Positions 12,401 to 21,830 of a stretch of 64,000 bases of DNA are shown here, in pieces. The stretch's first letter is position 1, and each line of letters begins with the position of its first letter. The stretch covers positions 18,344,205-18,408,204 of the forward strand of contig OX291558.1 of assembly GCA_946406115.1 (NCBI GenBank). The letters are read 5' to 3'. The position numbers and the translations under genes were made by a program. Source of the DNA: Apoda limacodes (Eukaryota > Arthropoda > Insecta > Lepidoptera > Limacodidae). Under the pieces are notes generated by a model. It did not search any database. It had not been told where the DNA came from and saw nothing but the letters and a program-made list of their open reading frames with translations.

Positions 12401-12439
12401 TAGGTTCTTAATGTCAGGACTTCGTATAATAAAATTCAT
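338..12439 (-). CDS. DNAJC4: DnaJ homolog, subfamily C member 4-like (six spliced exons)
   Basis: Spliced gene, joined from the high coordinate down: 12439-12378, 12285-12192, 10587-10400, 9879-9691, 7486-7384, 436-338, giving 244 residues plus a TGA stop. Every junction has GT/AG borders and the phases fit. A J-domain covers about residues 26-91, with THYEVLNL at its start and the HPD tripeptide at 54-56, the motif that stimulates Hsp70 ATPase. A hydrophobic segment at about 157-177 (VIIGMCFGVALLGLILQMFL) looks like one membrane span, followed by a charged, helical tail. J-domain first, single TM in the middle and about 240 residues is the layout of DNAJC4 (related to fly DnaJ-60), so it is probably a membrane-anchored Hsp70 co-chaperone. 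The basic N-terminus could be a mitochondrial presequence; that is inference. No lesion is visible. Another small TM J-protein cannot be excluded. Confidence 0.9.
583..1498 (+). mobile_element. LINE fragment (reverse transcriptase piece plus LINE-type 3' end)
   Basis: From about 583 to 905 a broken frame reads IKTFKLLTQKK, then PLFKSGSKDDPNNFRPISIL and LSKIF, the N-terminal fingers of a Jockey/CR1-type reverse transcriptase, with stops and frameshifts. From about 1345 the text GAGTTTCTTGCCGGTTCTTC and an A-rich AATAAATT end resemble the 3' end of lepidopteran LINEs. The GC-richer part at 940-1140 is not recognised. Either one internally deleted element or two adjacent pieces. It lies in the last DNAJC4-like intron, opposite to the gene. 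Confidence 0.6.
1838..1900. repeat. GT-rich microsatellite
   Basis: Runs of GT broken by TGTATGTATG and TTTATG spacers. It lies in the 3' untranslated part of the neighbouring minus-strand LINE and is probably part of that element. Confidence 0.75.
1926..2525 (-). pseudogene. LINE ORF2: C-terminal thumb/connection domain
   Basis: It reads GVHIDSALTWHKHINSFCSR, then YDSLCMSIIAYCIPVWGG and LERAQRAVLKVML, the standard C-terminal region after the reverse transcriptase in CR1/Jockey elements. It is open for 199 residues up to the element's stop codon at 1926. Confidence 0.82.
2590..3966 (-). pseudogene. LINE ORF2: linker and reverse transcriptase domain
   Basis: A lysine/arginine-rich linker (3966-3601, KPWITTGLLRCI) is followed by palm-and-fingers motifs ALIHPIHKSGTPDLINNYRP, VLEKVINKRL and NQFGIRS (3547-3101), then YADDTA (about 2784-2767) and LNSNLLTLNIDKTKY. 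The PQG-type motif before YADD is damaged (VFRRVLGPTLF). Frames change between 3101 and 2919, so no functional enzyme can be made. Confidence 0.85.
4085..4816 (-). pseudogene. LINE ORF2: APE-type endonuclease domain
   Basis: The start reads KIVHQNIRSIGKKLDLF (4816 frame), the usual opening of a LINE endonuclease, then shifts frame near 4640. The rest reads without stops through GVVAFVRED, SVIGIYRSPS, VTGDINIDIS and KITDHLPVV, matching the order of catalytic and substrate-binding motifs (GDxN and the final DH pair) of APE endonucleases that nick target DNA. Confidence 0.78.
5200..6071 (-). pseudogene. LINE ORF1 with coiled coil and FP25K-like C-terminal domain
   Basis: The main open stretch begins in frame near 6027 and carries a long coiled coil (heptads around KEIKELKLQNSEIQKTNLEI to ERDREYIELLESKV), then LEIRNFPTSS, DAYRLP, KYWYN-like residues and a C-terminal SVNGRIYLRKEAGGELF block. 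A trimerising coiled coil plus an RNA-binding domain is usual for LINE ORF1 proteins. The final block resembles the FP25K-like fold found in insect mobile-element proteins; this is recognition from memory. A short N-terminal part starting MPKVSHSP at 6071 lies in another frame, separated by a one-base shift near 6012-6020. Past about 5200 the frame runs on as hydrophobic read-through, which is probably not protein. Confidence 0.7.
6308..6456 (-). mobile_element. Short 3' end of the GGTGGCAAACAAG LINE family
   Basis: Read on the minus strand, this is the 3' untranslated tail (GTGACCGCTTACCATCAGGC, then TTGTTTGCCACCTTAGTGG and an A-run). It matches the tails at 15893, 33831, 63905 (minus) and 39240, 22026 (plus). 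It is a severely 5'-truncated insertion, as is usual for LINEs. Confidence 0.85.
6496..6545. repeat. Perfect 21-bp inverted repeat made of two palindromes
   Basis: Arms 6496-6516 and 6525-6545 are exact reverse complements around an 8-base loop. Each arm itself contains the perfect palindrome TTCCTATTAATAGGAA, so the unit is a palindrome of palindromes. It lies in the DNAJC4-like intron 5. Confidence 0.95.
7384..7486 (-). CDS. DNAJC4: DNAJC4-like exon 5 (charged helix after the membrane segment)
   Basis: It encodes SFILHRQQAYEKSRILSEEL and then ERVRAAARENGNE, a charged likely helix. The acceptor is TTATTTCCAG and the donor GAA/GTAAGT. Upstream and downstream introns both contain transposable elements. 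Confidence 0.88.
7850..9329. mobile_element. Non-autonomous DNA transposon with 28-bp TIRs carrying BEL/Pao gag sequence
   Basis: The ends 7850-7877 and 9302-9329 are inverted repeats agreeing at 27 of 28 positions, starting CGGCTGCCCC and finishing with CTAGTAAG. Both sides are flanked by TATT, a possible 4-bp target duplication. The hexamer ACTAGG/CCTAGT occurs at 7869, 8107, 8135, 9065, 9140, 9182, 9253 and 9305, clustered near the ends, as expected for subterminal transposase-binding sites. No transposase was seen. The centre (about 8141-8762) is retrotransposon gag. The superfamily is not assigned. It sits in the DNAJC4-like intron 4. Confidence 0.8.
8141..8762 (+). pseudogene. BEL/Pao-type gag fragment
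   Basis: One frame reads NALKGLGLPV (about 8259), another VHIALYRVTPELRSRFEFVC (about 8308-8370), both typical of BEL/Pao gag. Near the end, 8610-8762 encodes CLVCLESGHMVPDC, a CX2CX4HX4C zinc knuckle, then GCSHCRDRHHNC, the paired cysteine/histidine box of this superfamily. An upstream CYNCRGLTH may be the remains of another finger. Several frameshifts break it and neither protease nor reverse transcriptase follows. It lies wholly inside the TIR element. Confidence 0.72.
9691..9879 (-). CDS. DNAJC4: DNAJC4-like exon 4 (linker and membrane segment)
   Basis: A polar, Asn/Gln/Lys-rich linker is followed by a 20-residue hydrophobic stretch (IIGMCFGVALLGLILQMFLI). The acceptor is ATTTCTTTCAG and the donor is TAG/GTATGT. 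The split codon joins exon 5 in frame as Arg. Confidence 0.88.
10400..10587 (-). CDS. DNAJC4: DNAJC4-like exon 3 (HPD motif, helices III-IV)
   Basis: The exon opens FHPDKNKDS, containing the HPD signature, then KFVKVLEAYNVLGKPSSRAQYD, the end of the J-domain. The acceptor is TTGGTTTTCAG. The donor at 10399 is a consensus GTAAGT. Confidence 0.93.
11340..12170 (-). mobile_element. LINE remnant (C-terminal part of ORF2)
   Basis: On the minus strand broken frames read VRKRIFSTAKSLGRLCNFLP, VLDYTDASYLDLT, EFRSKLK and RNTHVI, the C-terminal region of a Jockey/CR1-type ORF2, followed by a long AT-rich tail toward 11340. Several stops are present. It occupies most of the DNAJC4-like intron 2 and its upstream edge is only about 20-60 bases from exon 2. 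Confidence 0.65.
12192..12285 (-). CDS. DNAJC4: DNAJC4-like exon 2 (helices I-II of the J-domain)
   Basis: The acceptor is TTCTATTCTAG. A second AG eight bases further in would shift the frame to an early stop, so the first AG is used. The exon encodes THYEVLNLRRN and DKEIRDAFIRMSKE, the conserved opening of a J-domain. The donor is GAG/GTGAGA at 12191-12190. Confidence 0.9.
12378..12439 (-). CDS. DNAJC4: DNAJC4-like exon 1 (start codon)
   Basis: It begins MNFIIRSPDIKNLCKLVRLY and ends with two bases of the next codon at donor CAG/GTATAA. The start was chosen because it is the ATG in frame with the J-domain exon after a 92-bp intron. The segment is basic and hydrophobic, which would suit a mitochondrial or signal-anchor leader. 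Confidence 0.8.
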
Positions 12440-13029
12440 AATTTAATCGATTATCCAAATTTGATAAATTCATAACAAAAGCCATTCATTTTACTGTTTA
12501 TATATTTGCTAAAATTCACATTTTTAGTTCTACTGACCTTCATGAAAACTGTCAACGTCAAAAAAATGTTGCCATAAATAATATGTTGCCACTATAAATC
12601 CCCTTAGAAAACAAAGAGTAGGTACAATGGGCTACAAATGCATGCATGGACAATTCTGAAACAAAATACTATGAGGCGAGAATGGATGCCATTTATCCGT
12701 GTATATCCATCGATGTAGTGTAACTGTAATGAGATCTTACTAGACGGCGATGCGTTACTTTAAAATATGAAAAATGATTTTTCAGAACTATAAAGGCGCA
12801 TCCTTTATTATTTATTATACTGTCAACGTTAGAAAACTCCAAACCAAGATAATTAAATTTCCAAAAAAGATTCTTCCCAATTTTAGCTGCTGGGTGGAAA
12901 CAAACTCAGAATTCATTGATGACGACTATCGAAAGATTAATTAATTATTGTTTCGAAATCTCCGGATCCGGATATAAGCTTATTTTTTCCAGAAAACGCA
13001 TAGTATTAATACTTAAGAGGGTAGGCTGA
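12440..13029. other. Upstream region of the DNAJC4-like gene
   Basis: This holds the presumed 5' UTR and promoter of the minus-strand gene. No TATA box or clear initiator was seen. The rest is AT-rich with no recognisable gene. Confidence 0.35.
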
Positions 13030-14090
13030 AAAATCATAAATATCAAATTGTTCTTTAGAAGGACTTATCGTCGACTGTTTAATTATTCAATAATAATGAA
13101 GGCGAAAGTTTGTCAGAAATTGCTAGAGAAGCCGGTGTTAAACGTAAGTTGGTTATTTAATGTCTTTCTATCTTATTATATTTTGTATCGATTTATAAAC
13201 TTTAATAATCACTACATATTTCTAAAATTTCTTACAGTGGAGAACAGTTCTTTTATGCGTACGACGATTCAAAGTCATTGCTGCACCGTCATAGACCACG
13301 CCTCATAGACACACCACAACATAATTAAAGCCATGGTGAGGGAGTATAACGTAAATGGATTCGTTCCGACAAACTACTAAGCTGGTTAATTTGACACAAG
13401 TTGAGTGTGGACACTCTTCGTCGTGTTCTTCATAGTAAAGACTCATTATCGTAGGCATGCTGCCAAATCCTTGCTAACGGAAAATCATAAAAGAGCAGAA
13501 TTAGTGTTCTATCTAGTGTTTGGAGCACTTAGATTTCGATTGGAGTAATGTCATATTTGCTGCTGAAAAGACTTTTAAATCTAGCCAACACGGACGTCTA
13601 AATAATATGCGATATAATAGTGCTCACATAGTGCCCAATATGGAGTCCGGTCGTGTAACAGTGAACTTGTGGGGGTGGATGAGTGTGGCCGACCCGGGAG
13701 AACTAATCAGACTACCCTGTCGAGTGCTAATTATGTAGAAGTGCTGGAATACACCATTTGAAGTGTGTGTCCAGAGGAAGAATTGCCGTTAATAACGTTA
13801 GTGCAAGATAATTGTCCAATACACCGTTCGCGTGCTGTGCGAGAGTGGTTTCGCTAGCACAGTAACATTAATGTTATTCCTTGGCCTTCTAGATCCTCGG
13901 GTTTAAATTCCAGTGAAAAATTATGGTGTGTCATTGTCCAACGTTGGGATAATCAGATTGAGCGAACTCCAGAAGCATTAGAGGCTAATTGTGTAAATAT
14001 ATGGGACAGTTTTCGTGGTTCAAATCTGTGCAAAATCCTTATTTATTCAATGCGTTCGAACAGGGTAGCGCGGCACTAAATATTTAACCA
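13030..14090 (+). pseudogene. Tc1/mariner-type transposase remnant
   Basis: The frame reads ESLSEIAREAGVKRK (a helix-turn-helix), then after about 95 bases DTPQHNIIKAMVREYNVNG, TENHKRAE, DFDWSNVIFAAEKTFKSSQH, VQDNCPIHRS and ERTPEALEANCVNIW, the order of a Tc1/mariner transposase. Catalytic positions are damaged: the first Asp, expected in FADEKTF, is Ala, and the block before NxxEKLW lacks the usual Asp. The second Asp (VQDNCP) is kept. Stops occur throughout. Terminal repeats were not identified. Confidence 0.75.
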
Positions 14091-14099
14091 TAATACTTA

Positions 14100-15160
14100 A
14101 CATAGTGGGAACCGGGTTAATAAACGAAACCAATTACCATGTTAGTATTTAAAACAACATTCAAAATTTGTTTTACTTTTTTACGTTTCTGAACTATTTA
14201 TTTTGTGATACTTAGTAAAATATTATCTTATTTATAACTTGAGGTCAAGCAAAACACACTATTCGTAGTGGAGCTCGAACTTTTAATTATTCAGTAATCA
14301 AAACTACAGAATTGTCAAAACTGCAAAACGCAATGACGGCGGCGCGCATCGTTTGATCTTTATAATAACCCATTTTCTAGTTTAAAATTATGGCTATTGT
14401 GTTACTATCCAATTTTTTTTTTTATTATTTTTGAAGTTTCAATCTTTTTTTTCGATTTCGAAAACGAATACTCAAGCTACGATCTCAAAAATATGTGAGT
14501 TAGTTGTTTTTTGTTACAAACGTAGCATCATTAACAGAGTCAATAGTTAAACTAAATTAAATATAAGAATTAAAATACAAACATTTTATTGAGCTAGCGA
14601 TCCATGTATTAAATGGTCAAAATATCGGTTGTGTTACTATGTGTAACAGACAACAATTTCACTAGTAAATTTAACCAGCCATCTAGTTTTGTTTTGTGAA
14701 CGCTTACTCACTTGAGTTCTCACGATTATAGAACTTGAGGTGTCCAAGCAATTTTGCAGCTGAGTGTACCTAAAACTCATCTAAGTGCCTAGTACTGTTT
14801 ATTGTTACATACTTACATTCATACATAGGTTAGTAACTACTATTGTGTATTCATATTTTCAACTTAGATATCTGGACACGAACCCCGGCTTAGGCGACCG
14901 CTCTTAACTAAATCTTACTAAATTTACTAAGGTATATGTGTTCCGTGGCAAAGGCATTCTGAAGGGTCGCGTTCTGTTGCATCGCTCACCTGCGCTATTA
15001 ATTCGTTTTTGCTTAGGGTTATTTCTGACTTTTTTGTCTTTGCTTGGCTCCTAACAGTCGTACCGTGATTTGATTTGAATATCGGTTTGAACAAACAAAT
15101 GTGTTACTGTTTCGCTTAATAATTGCTAGATGGCGCTAATGGCGGAAATGTCTCGGGTAT
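14100..15160. other. Repeat-rich intergenic DNA without genes
   Basis: AT-rich sequence in which nothing coding was recognised. Confidence 0.4.
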
Positions 15161-15164
15161 TAGT

Positions 15165-15760
15165 AAAGAAAGGAGGAGGTTCTCAATTTGTCGGAATCTT
15201 TTTATTAATGTATGTTCCCCGATTACTCTAAGACGCCTAAACCGATTTCAGATACCATATTAATGTAGTAAATTTAAGATTAAATAAAAAAACACCGGCT
15301 TGTTCAAAAGTTTTTTGTCAAATAGTTTTCATTTTTCAATAATGTTACACTGTTTCTAAACTTAATTTTAATTCCTGTTTTACACAAGTACCAACTTCAT
15401 CTAAGTACCTTTTGATTTGATGAAATTCGTACAAAATTTTTACTTCTCTGACTACATTTTTAAGTTGATCGACTGTTACTCATTTAGTTGTAAAGCCTAC
15501 TTAGCTATGATAGTTTTTCTTTTAATTTCGTTATGTATGCTATTCCCATGGATTTTTCAACACACCCAAGAACAGCCATTTAGCTGGCAGTTTTTTTTTA
15601 ATTTTATTTTACCACTTTGTAGGCCTAATTATCAAAATGTTTACCCATGCCAAATTACAGCTTTCTAGTACTAATGGTCTCTGAGCTAAGCCGCGGACAG
15701 ACAGACGGACGGACATGGCGATACTATAAGGGTTCCTTGTCCACTACGGAACTCTAAAAA
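15165..15760 (+). repeat. Lepidopteran interspersed repeat pieces
   Basis: It starts with GGAGGAGGTTCTCAATTTG, also seen at 36758, and ends with a GACAGACGGACGGACATGGC tail and GGAACTCTAAAAAA, similar to the tail near 37845. These are non-coding dispersed repeats; more than one family may be joined here. Confidence 0.5.
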
Positions 15761-15892
15761 ATAGGCTATCCAATACTAAATGTTTTTTTTTAATACGACT
15801 GGTACATCCAAAGATTAGCCAGCCAGCAGTTTTTTGTTTGATAATATTTAGCTTAGTATACGAGTATGTAGATAAATGAGGTTTACTTGAAG

Positions 15893-17425
15893 TTTTTTTT
15901 TTTATACCACTAAGGTGGCAAACAAGACTACGGTTCGCCTGATGGTAAGCGGTCACCGTAGCCTATGGACGCTTGCAACAACAAGGACATCACTCGCGCG
16001 TTGCCGACCCTTCAGAAATCTAATAACTTCTTGTTTGACGAACCCCATACTGTAGCCCTTAGAGCAGCAGGGCAGGGAGCTCATTCCACAACCTAAGCGT
16101 TCGCGGGAGGAAGTTTCTCTGAAACCGCACTGTACGCGACCATTTCGGTTCTAAAGTGTAAGAATGAATTCCCTGCCGATGGCAAGCGGTGCGATGATAG
16201 AAAGTAGCCGTGGGAATCATTTCGAACAATTCCTCAGAACACAACCCATTGTACAAGCGGTAGAACACACACAGGGAGGCAAAGTCTCTCCTCAGACTTA
16301 GGGGCTCGATACCGCAAGTGAGTTTGGGATCGTCGACAATTCTCACAGCCCGTCGTTGAACCGAGTCAAAAGGGCCAAGCTGGTATCCGGGTGCACCCGC
16401 CCAGAGATGGCAGCAGTACTCCATATGGGGCCGGACTCGCGACTTGTAAAGCAGCAACCTTTGCCCCGACGTGAAGTACTGCTTCGCTCTGTTGAGTACA
16501 CCAAGTTTTTTGGACGCCAGCTTTACCTTGTCTAGCAAGTGATCTCGGAACTAAACATCGCTGGAGATGTCGACAGCAAGGATCCCAATGCTCTTGGAGA
16601 TGGAGAGGGGAGTGTTCTGGAATCGTGGGACCACAGTGAATGGGGTTTTCTTAGCGGTGAACGCTCAGACTTGTGTCTTTGTAGGTCAGAGACCTTGGTC
16701 AGTGTGGTATCGATTTGAGTCACAAGTTCTGCGCAGTTTTCCTCCACAACGGAACGAGGGATGTTTGCACGACCCGTGTAATAAGTGTCTCCAGTACTGT
16801 CATCTGCATAGCAATGTATGTTGTTGATGGATAACATGTCATTGATATGCAGTAGAAAGAGCGTAGGAGACAGCACAGAGCCTTGCGGGACACCAGCATT
16901 AATGTCCATGCTATCTGAGCAACTACCGTCAACTACGGTTCGTATGCGTCTGCCGAACAAAAACCTAGCCACCCATTTGCGCAAACCCTCGGGCACTCCG
17001 TAAGATGGCAACTTCGATAGAAGTCCCCGGTGCCAAACTCGATCAAACGCCTTCGCTATGTCCAGGCTACATGCCAATGCGGGAGGCCTGACACTCAATG
17101 GCTAGTGCCCATCGGTGTGTGAGATACACTAGAAGGTCACCAGTCGAGCGACCGTGGCGAAAGCCATATTGACGATCATTGACCAGGTCGTGTTCTTCTA
17201 GGTATCTTAGAAGCTGTGTGTTGATCACACGCTCCATCACCTTGGATAGGAGAGAGGTAATAGCGATATTCCTGTTATTCGATGGATCTGATCTATCACC
17301 CTTTTTGGGCACCAGGTGCACATTCGCAGTCTTCCATGAAGACGGAAATTGCCTAATATGGAAGGAAAGCGCGAAGAGGCGCGTGAGTACAGGACATAAC
17401 TCAGGAGTACACTGCTTAAGCACCA
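15893..17425 (-). mobile_element. 5'-truncated LINE copy B (RT domain to 3' end), facing copy F
   Basis: The minus strand encodes VLKQCTPELCPVLTRLFAL, NVHLVPKKGDRSDPSNN, YGFRHGRSTGDLLVYLTHRW (17426-17067), then SLDIAKAFDRVWHRGLL, NAGVPQGSVLSPTLFLLHIN and CYADDST (17098-16532), and KLASKKLGVLNRAKQYF to FLPRTLRLWNELP (16538-16059), and a 3' UTR ending in an A-run at 15893. It is truncated inside the RT at 17425. It shares with copy F a frameshift after ECQ, a loss of about ten codons after the KVSD segment, a TGA within KTQV-AFTAKK and a TAG before FRDHL. Confidence 0.9.
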
Positions 17426-17439
17426 CAAAAGTCTTTTTG

Positions 17440-18415
17440 ATCTAGAATTTAAGCATTTTTTATGAGAAGGTATGGCCGCCGGTAGAGCAGATAGGATTCC
17501 GCAAAGAATTCAGTACAGTCGAACATATCCATAGGAAAAAATCTGAAATTTGTTACTTTGTAGTTATAACACTTTAACTAAAAAGTTTGTCTGTCTGTCT
17601 GACAAGACCCTTTACTACTAAAGTCTATGGTGCAATAAAAAAAATATGCCCGAAATACGGTTATTGTGACACAAATAAATCAAAACTTGTGGGGCACTTC
17701 CCGTTGACCTAGAATCATGAAATTTGCCAAGAAGCAATGCCATGTAGCTCGCATAAAGGAAAAATATCTTCAAAATCTAAGAATATAAAACCATACTTTT
17801 GTTGTTACATTACAAAAAAATATTTTTTTATAGTTGTCTAATGATTTACCATATTATGGGTCGATCCTCGATAAGCGTGATAAATAACGTATACGAGAAA
17901 CCAGTTTGTCCGTGTGAACGAATCAACGTTAACATAAGCGCCACTGAGCATCGCATTCGATAAAATCGTTTCGAGAATCTCGCATTCCCGGTGGCAAAAC
18001 CCTACGGTATACGGTAAAAAATATGTCTCGAATACGAGATTTTCTCACATAGTCGTCGTGTGATCGATTTTCAGAGTTGCCATACAAATTTCGTTGTCAC
18101 TACGATAATCGATAAAATCTCGTATGCGGTACACGAGAAAAATTGTGCCGTGTGAACGTAGCCTTACGGAACCCTCGGTGCGCGAGTCCGACTTGCACAT
18201 GACCGGTTTTTTTCAAATTTAGATATTGTTAAATTTAAGGAATGAATTATTATTGCCGCGAAGTAACACAATAAGAAACGACTGCAGAAACATAAAAGGT
18301 AGAAAATTAGACGATAAAGACTATTAACACACTAGACTTACATAGGTATATATTATGGTATGCTCGAGGAGGCCTTAGCCTTAGAAAGTTTAATAATTAC
18401 ATTAGTATATCGTAA
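17440..18415. repeat. Repeats between the two facing LINE copies
   Basis: From about 17570 to 18215 the minus strand carries the AGTCGGACTCGCGC-type repeat (its start at 18175-18210, its GTCTGTCTGTCTGAC part at 17587). A further unit at about 17860-18165 has CGTGTGAACG near both ends and CTCGTATACG/CTCGTATGCG blocks, and seems to be nested inside. No gene was seen. Confidence 0.55.
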
Positions 18416-19085
18416 AAGTTGATCATTGTCTCCACGAGCCAGCACTCTCTTTGAGAGAGGTAGGGCACTGCAAGTACTCGCTCGAATAAGTCGCCCGAAC
18501 AAATAAAGCGGGGCATAGCGAGTACTTGCTCGAATGAGCGGCCCGAACTGGGGAAGTACCTCCTCCTTACAGAAAACCGCGGCCATAATAACACTAACTT
18601 TGAGTAGTGTTGTGTTCCTGGCGGTGAGTAAGGTTGCCAGGGCTCTTGGAGCTGCGCGGACAGCGGAGGACCGGCGGTGCTTGTTGTTGTCATGGCTCGG
18701 CGTAGGCGCGGCGTGCTGGTCCGGCGGTCAGGGAGACCTGATGAAACGGCTGACCGCTGGCCGCCCGCAGGTTGAACGGGTTTCCGAACACAGGGATCAC
18801 TTAATCTCCGCCCTGGGAGGCTGATCCGCCAGCCTGTGTAAAGTCTCTGAAGTGGTAGTCGTGCCGGAGAAGGAGACCGGAGTGTACCCGGCTACTACAA
18901 CAAAGGGGGATCAGGGGCCCTTCCGCTCGCCGTGCCAGCAACCGTATTATCTGTGCCGACCTTTGGCAATCCAAGGACTGCACCTTTTGTACTCTAAGCT
19001 GTGCAGTGAATCCTCATATTTAGTTTAAGTAACTTTCTTTTTAAAAAAATAAGGAAAAGAGCTTTTTTAGCGGCCGCTCCATCCA

Positions 19086-20180
19086 CATTTAATGTGGACT
19101 TTTGCAACATTAGGAGTATTCACGCATTAACGCAGTCCACCTCCATCAGGAGACTGCGCAGCCGACCATTCTTTTTTTAACAGAGACGCAGATATCCTGC
19201 CCGGCCGATATATCATACCTTCATAATCCCGGCTACAAACTTGAGCACAATTTTGTGAGTCGTGCCGGTGTATGTATGTTCGTCCGGGAGGATATCTGCT
19301 GTCGCCGCCTTCATCGCCTTGAAGACAGGGACCTGTCGATATTGTGGGTGGGTGGGTAGATTACGGCGGCCACATTCGTATTTATCCATGCCTATACAGG
19401 TCTCATAGCGGTGACACGGACGTAACTCGACTCTTCACGCACCTGAGTTTGACGACTGACAAAGTTCTAGGGCAATATCCCACAGCATAACTAATTATTT
19501 TGGAAGACTTTAACGCCAACCATCGTGAGTGGCTCAGTTCTCGAACCAATAACTATGCAGGGATATTTGCTCATGAATTTGCTCTAACCTATGGATTCTC
19601 TCAGGTGGTACTTTCTCCAACGAGAATACCAGATATAGAGGACCATACAAGCTCCCTACTGGACCTTCTGCTAACTACACGTCCGGAAGGATATTCCGTC
19701 TAAGTGGATGCGCCTTTAGGCTCCTTGGACCACTGTGTCGTTCGGACTAAAGTGTCATGCACTCAACCCGATCCATCTGGGCCAACTAATTGGCGTCGTG
19801 TGTGGCACTATAAGTCGGCAGACTGGGATTGTTTGCGAGAATTTTATGCATCGTACCCGTGGAGGCAGATCTGCTTTAGCTCAGAAGATCCTGACGTCTG
19901 CGTAGCCGCAGTCACTGAGACAATCCTCGCTGGTATAGAATGTTATATTCCTAACCCGCAAGTAGCTGCCGGCGTAAAAAAACGACTGTGGTTTAATAGG
20001 TCTTGCAGAGAAGCTAAACTTCTAAAGCAAACTGCATATGAAGCTTGGACCACGGCTCGTAATAATAAGGATTCAAATATTTCTGAGGAAAAACGCAAAT
20101 TAAATGCTGCCTTGAGGTTCAGTAAGAAAGCAACTTCCAGAGCAAATCATCGGCAGAATTCCAATTCATCGGCAAAATAG
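19086..20180 (+). pseudogene. LINE copy F: endonuclease domain and linker
   Basis: Broken frames read VDFCNIRSIHAL, FLTETQISCPADISYL, NFVSRAGVCMFVREDICCRR, ILEDFNANHREWLSSR (normally GDFNAHH; Gly is changed to Glu), SPTRIPDIEDHTSSLLDLLL and PLGSLDHCVV (the catalytic SDH reads LDH). The linker reads TNWRRVWHYKSADWDCLREF and KKRLWFNRSC. The altered GD and SDH residues suggest the nuclease would be inactive even without the frameshifts. Confidence 0.8.
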
Positions 20181-20213
20181 GTCGGCGACTTACGAGCTAT
20201 CCTTCTGGGTGTC

Positions 20214-21830
20214 GTGCTTTCTGGTCGCTTGCCAAAGCTGCCGAAGGGACCACCACTGCGAAAGACCGATGGTGACTTGGCCCATAGTGCTAAAGACAAA
20301 GCCGATCTACTGGGCTGTCACTTTGCCTCAAACTCGAATATGAACGATGAAGGCGCTGTACCACCTACTATACCGTGGTGCGGTAAGACCATGCCGGAAA
20401 TCTCCATAACACAGCGGGAGGTCCGGCGGGCGTTGCTTTCTCTAGAAGTTCAAAAGTCGAGTGGGCCAGACGGTATACTAGCAGTGGTGCTTAAGCAGTG
20501 TGCTCCTGAGTTATTTCCTGTACTCACGCGCTTCTTCGCGCTGCCTACCATACTAGGCAATTTACGTCTTCATGGAAGACTGCGAATGTGCACCTGGTGC
20601 CCAAAAAGGGTGATAGATCAGATCCATCGAATAACAGGAATATCGCTATTACCTCTCTCCTATCCAAGGTGATGGAGCGTGTGATCAACACACAGCTTCT
20701 AAGATACCTAGAAGAACAGGACCTGGTCAATGATCGTCAATATGGCTTTCGCCACGGTCGCTCGACTGGTGACCTTCTAGTGTATCTCACACACCGATGG
20801 GCACTAGCCATTGAGTGTCAGGCCTCCCGCATTAGCATGTAGCCTGGACATAGCGAAGGCGTTCGATCGAGTTTGGCACCGGGGACTTCTATCGAAGTTG
20901 CCATCTTACGGAGTGCCCGAGGGTTTGCGCAAATGGGTGGCTAAGTTTTTGTTCGGCAGACGCATACGAACCGTAGTTGACGGTAGTTGCTCAGATAGCA
21001 TGGACATTAATGCTGGTGTCCCGCAAGGCTCTGTGCTGTCTCCTACGCTCTTTCTACTGCATATCAATGAAATGTTATCCATCAACAACATACATTGCTA
21101 TGCAGATGACAGTACTGGAGACACTTATTACACGGGTCGTGCAAACATCCCTCGTTCCGTTGTGGAGGAAAACTGCGCAGAACTTGTGACTCAAATCGAT
21201 ACCACACTGACCAAGGTCTCTGACCTACAAAGACACAAGTCTGAGCGTTCACCGCTAAGAAAACCCCATTCACTGTGGTCCCACGATTCCAGAACACTCC
21301 CCTCTCCATCTCCAAGAGCATTGGGATCCTTGCTGTCGACATCTCCAGCAATGTTTAGTTCCGAGATCATTTACAAGATAAGGTGAAGCTGGCGTCCAAA
21401 AAACTAGGTGTACTCAACAGAGCGAGGCAGTACTTCACGTCGGGGCAGAGGTTGCAGCTTTACAAGTCGCAGGTTCGGCCCCATATGGAGTACTGCTGCC
21501 ATCTCTGGGCGGGTGCACCCGGATACCAGCTTGGCCCTTTTGACTCGGTTCAACGACGGGCTGTGAGAATTGTCGATGATCCCGAAGTCACTTGCGGTAC
21601 GAGCCCCAAAGTCTGAGGAGAGACTTTGCCTCCCTGTGTGTGTTCTACCGCTTGTACAATGGGTTGTGTTTTGAGGAATTGTTCGAAATGATGCCCACGG
21701 CTACTTTCTACCATCGCACCGGTCCCCATCGGCAGGGAATTCATTCTCACGCTTTAGAACCGAAATGGTCGCGTACAGTGCGGTTTCAGAGAAACTTCCT
21801 CCCGCGAACGCTTAGGTTGTGAAATGTGCT
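20214..21830 (+). pseudogene. LINE copy F: reverse transcriptase and C-terminal domain
   Basis: Segments TQREVRRALLSLEVQKSSGP, MHLVPKKGDRSDPSNNRNIA, SLDIAKAFDRVWHRGLLSK, NAGVPQGSVLSPTLFLLHIN, CYADDST (about 21096-21116), ASKKLGVLNRARQYFTSGQR and RFQRNFLPRTLRL appear in order across three frames. The catalytic YADD is intact, but at least four lesions, all shared with copy B, interrupt it. Confidence 0.88.

Noticed and set aside
16567..17445. Plus-strand open frames inside LINE copy B, and their mirror images in copy F
   Set aside because: They are antisense shadows of the reverse transcriptase and appear in both copies only because the LINEs are homologous.
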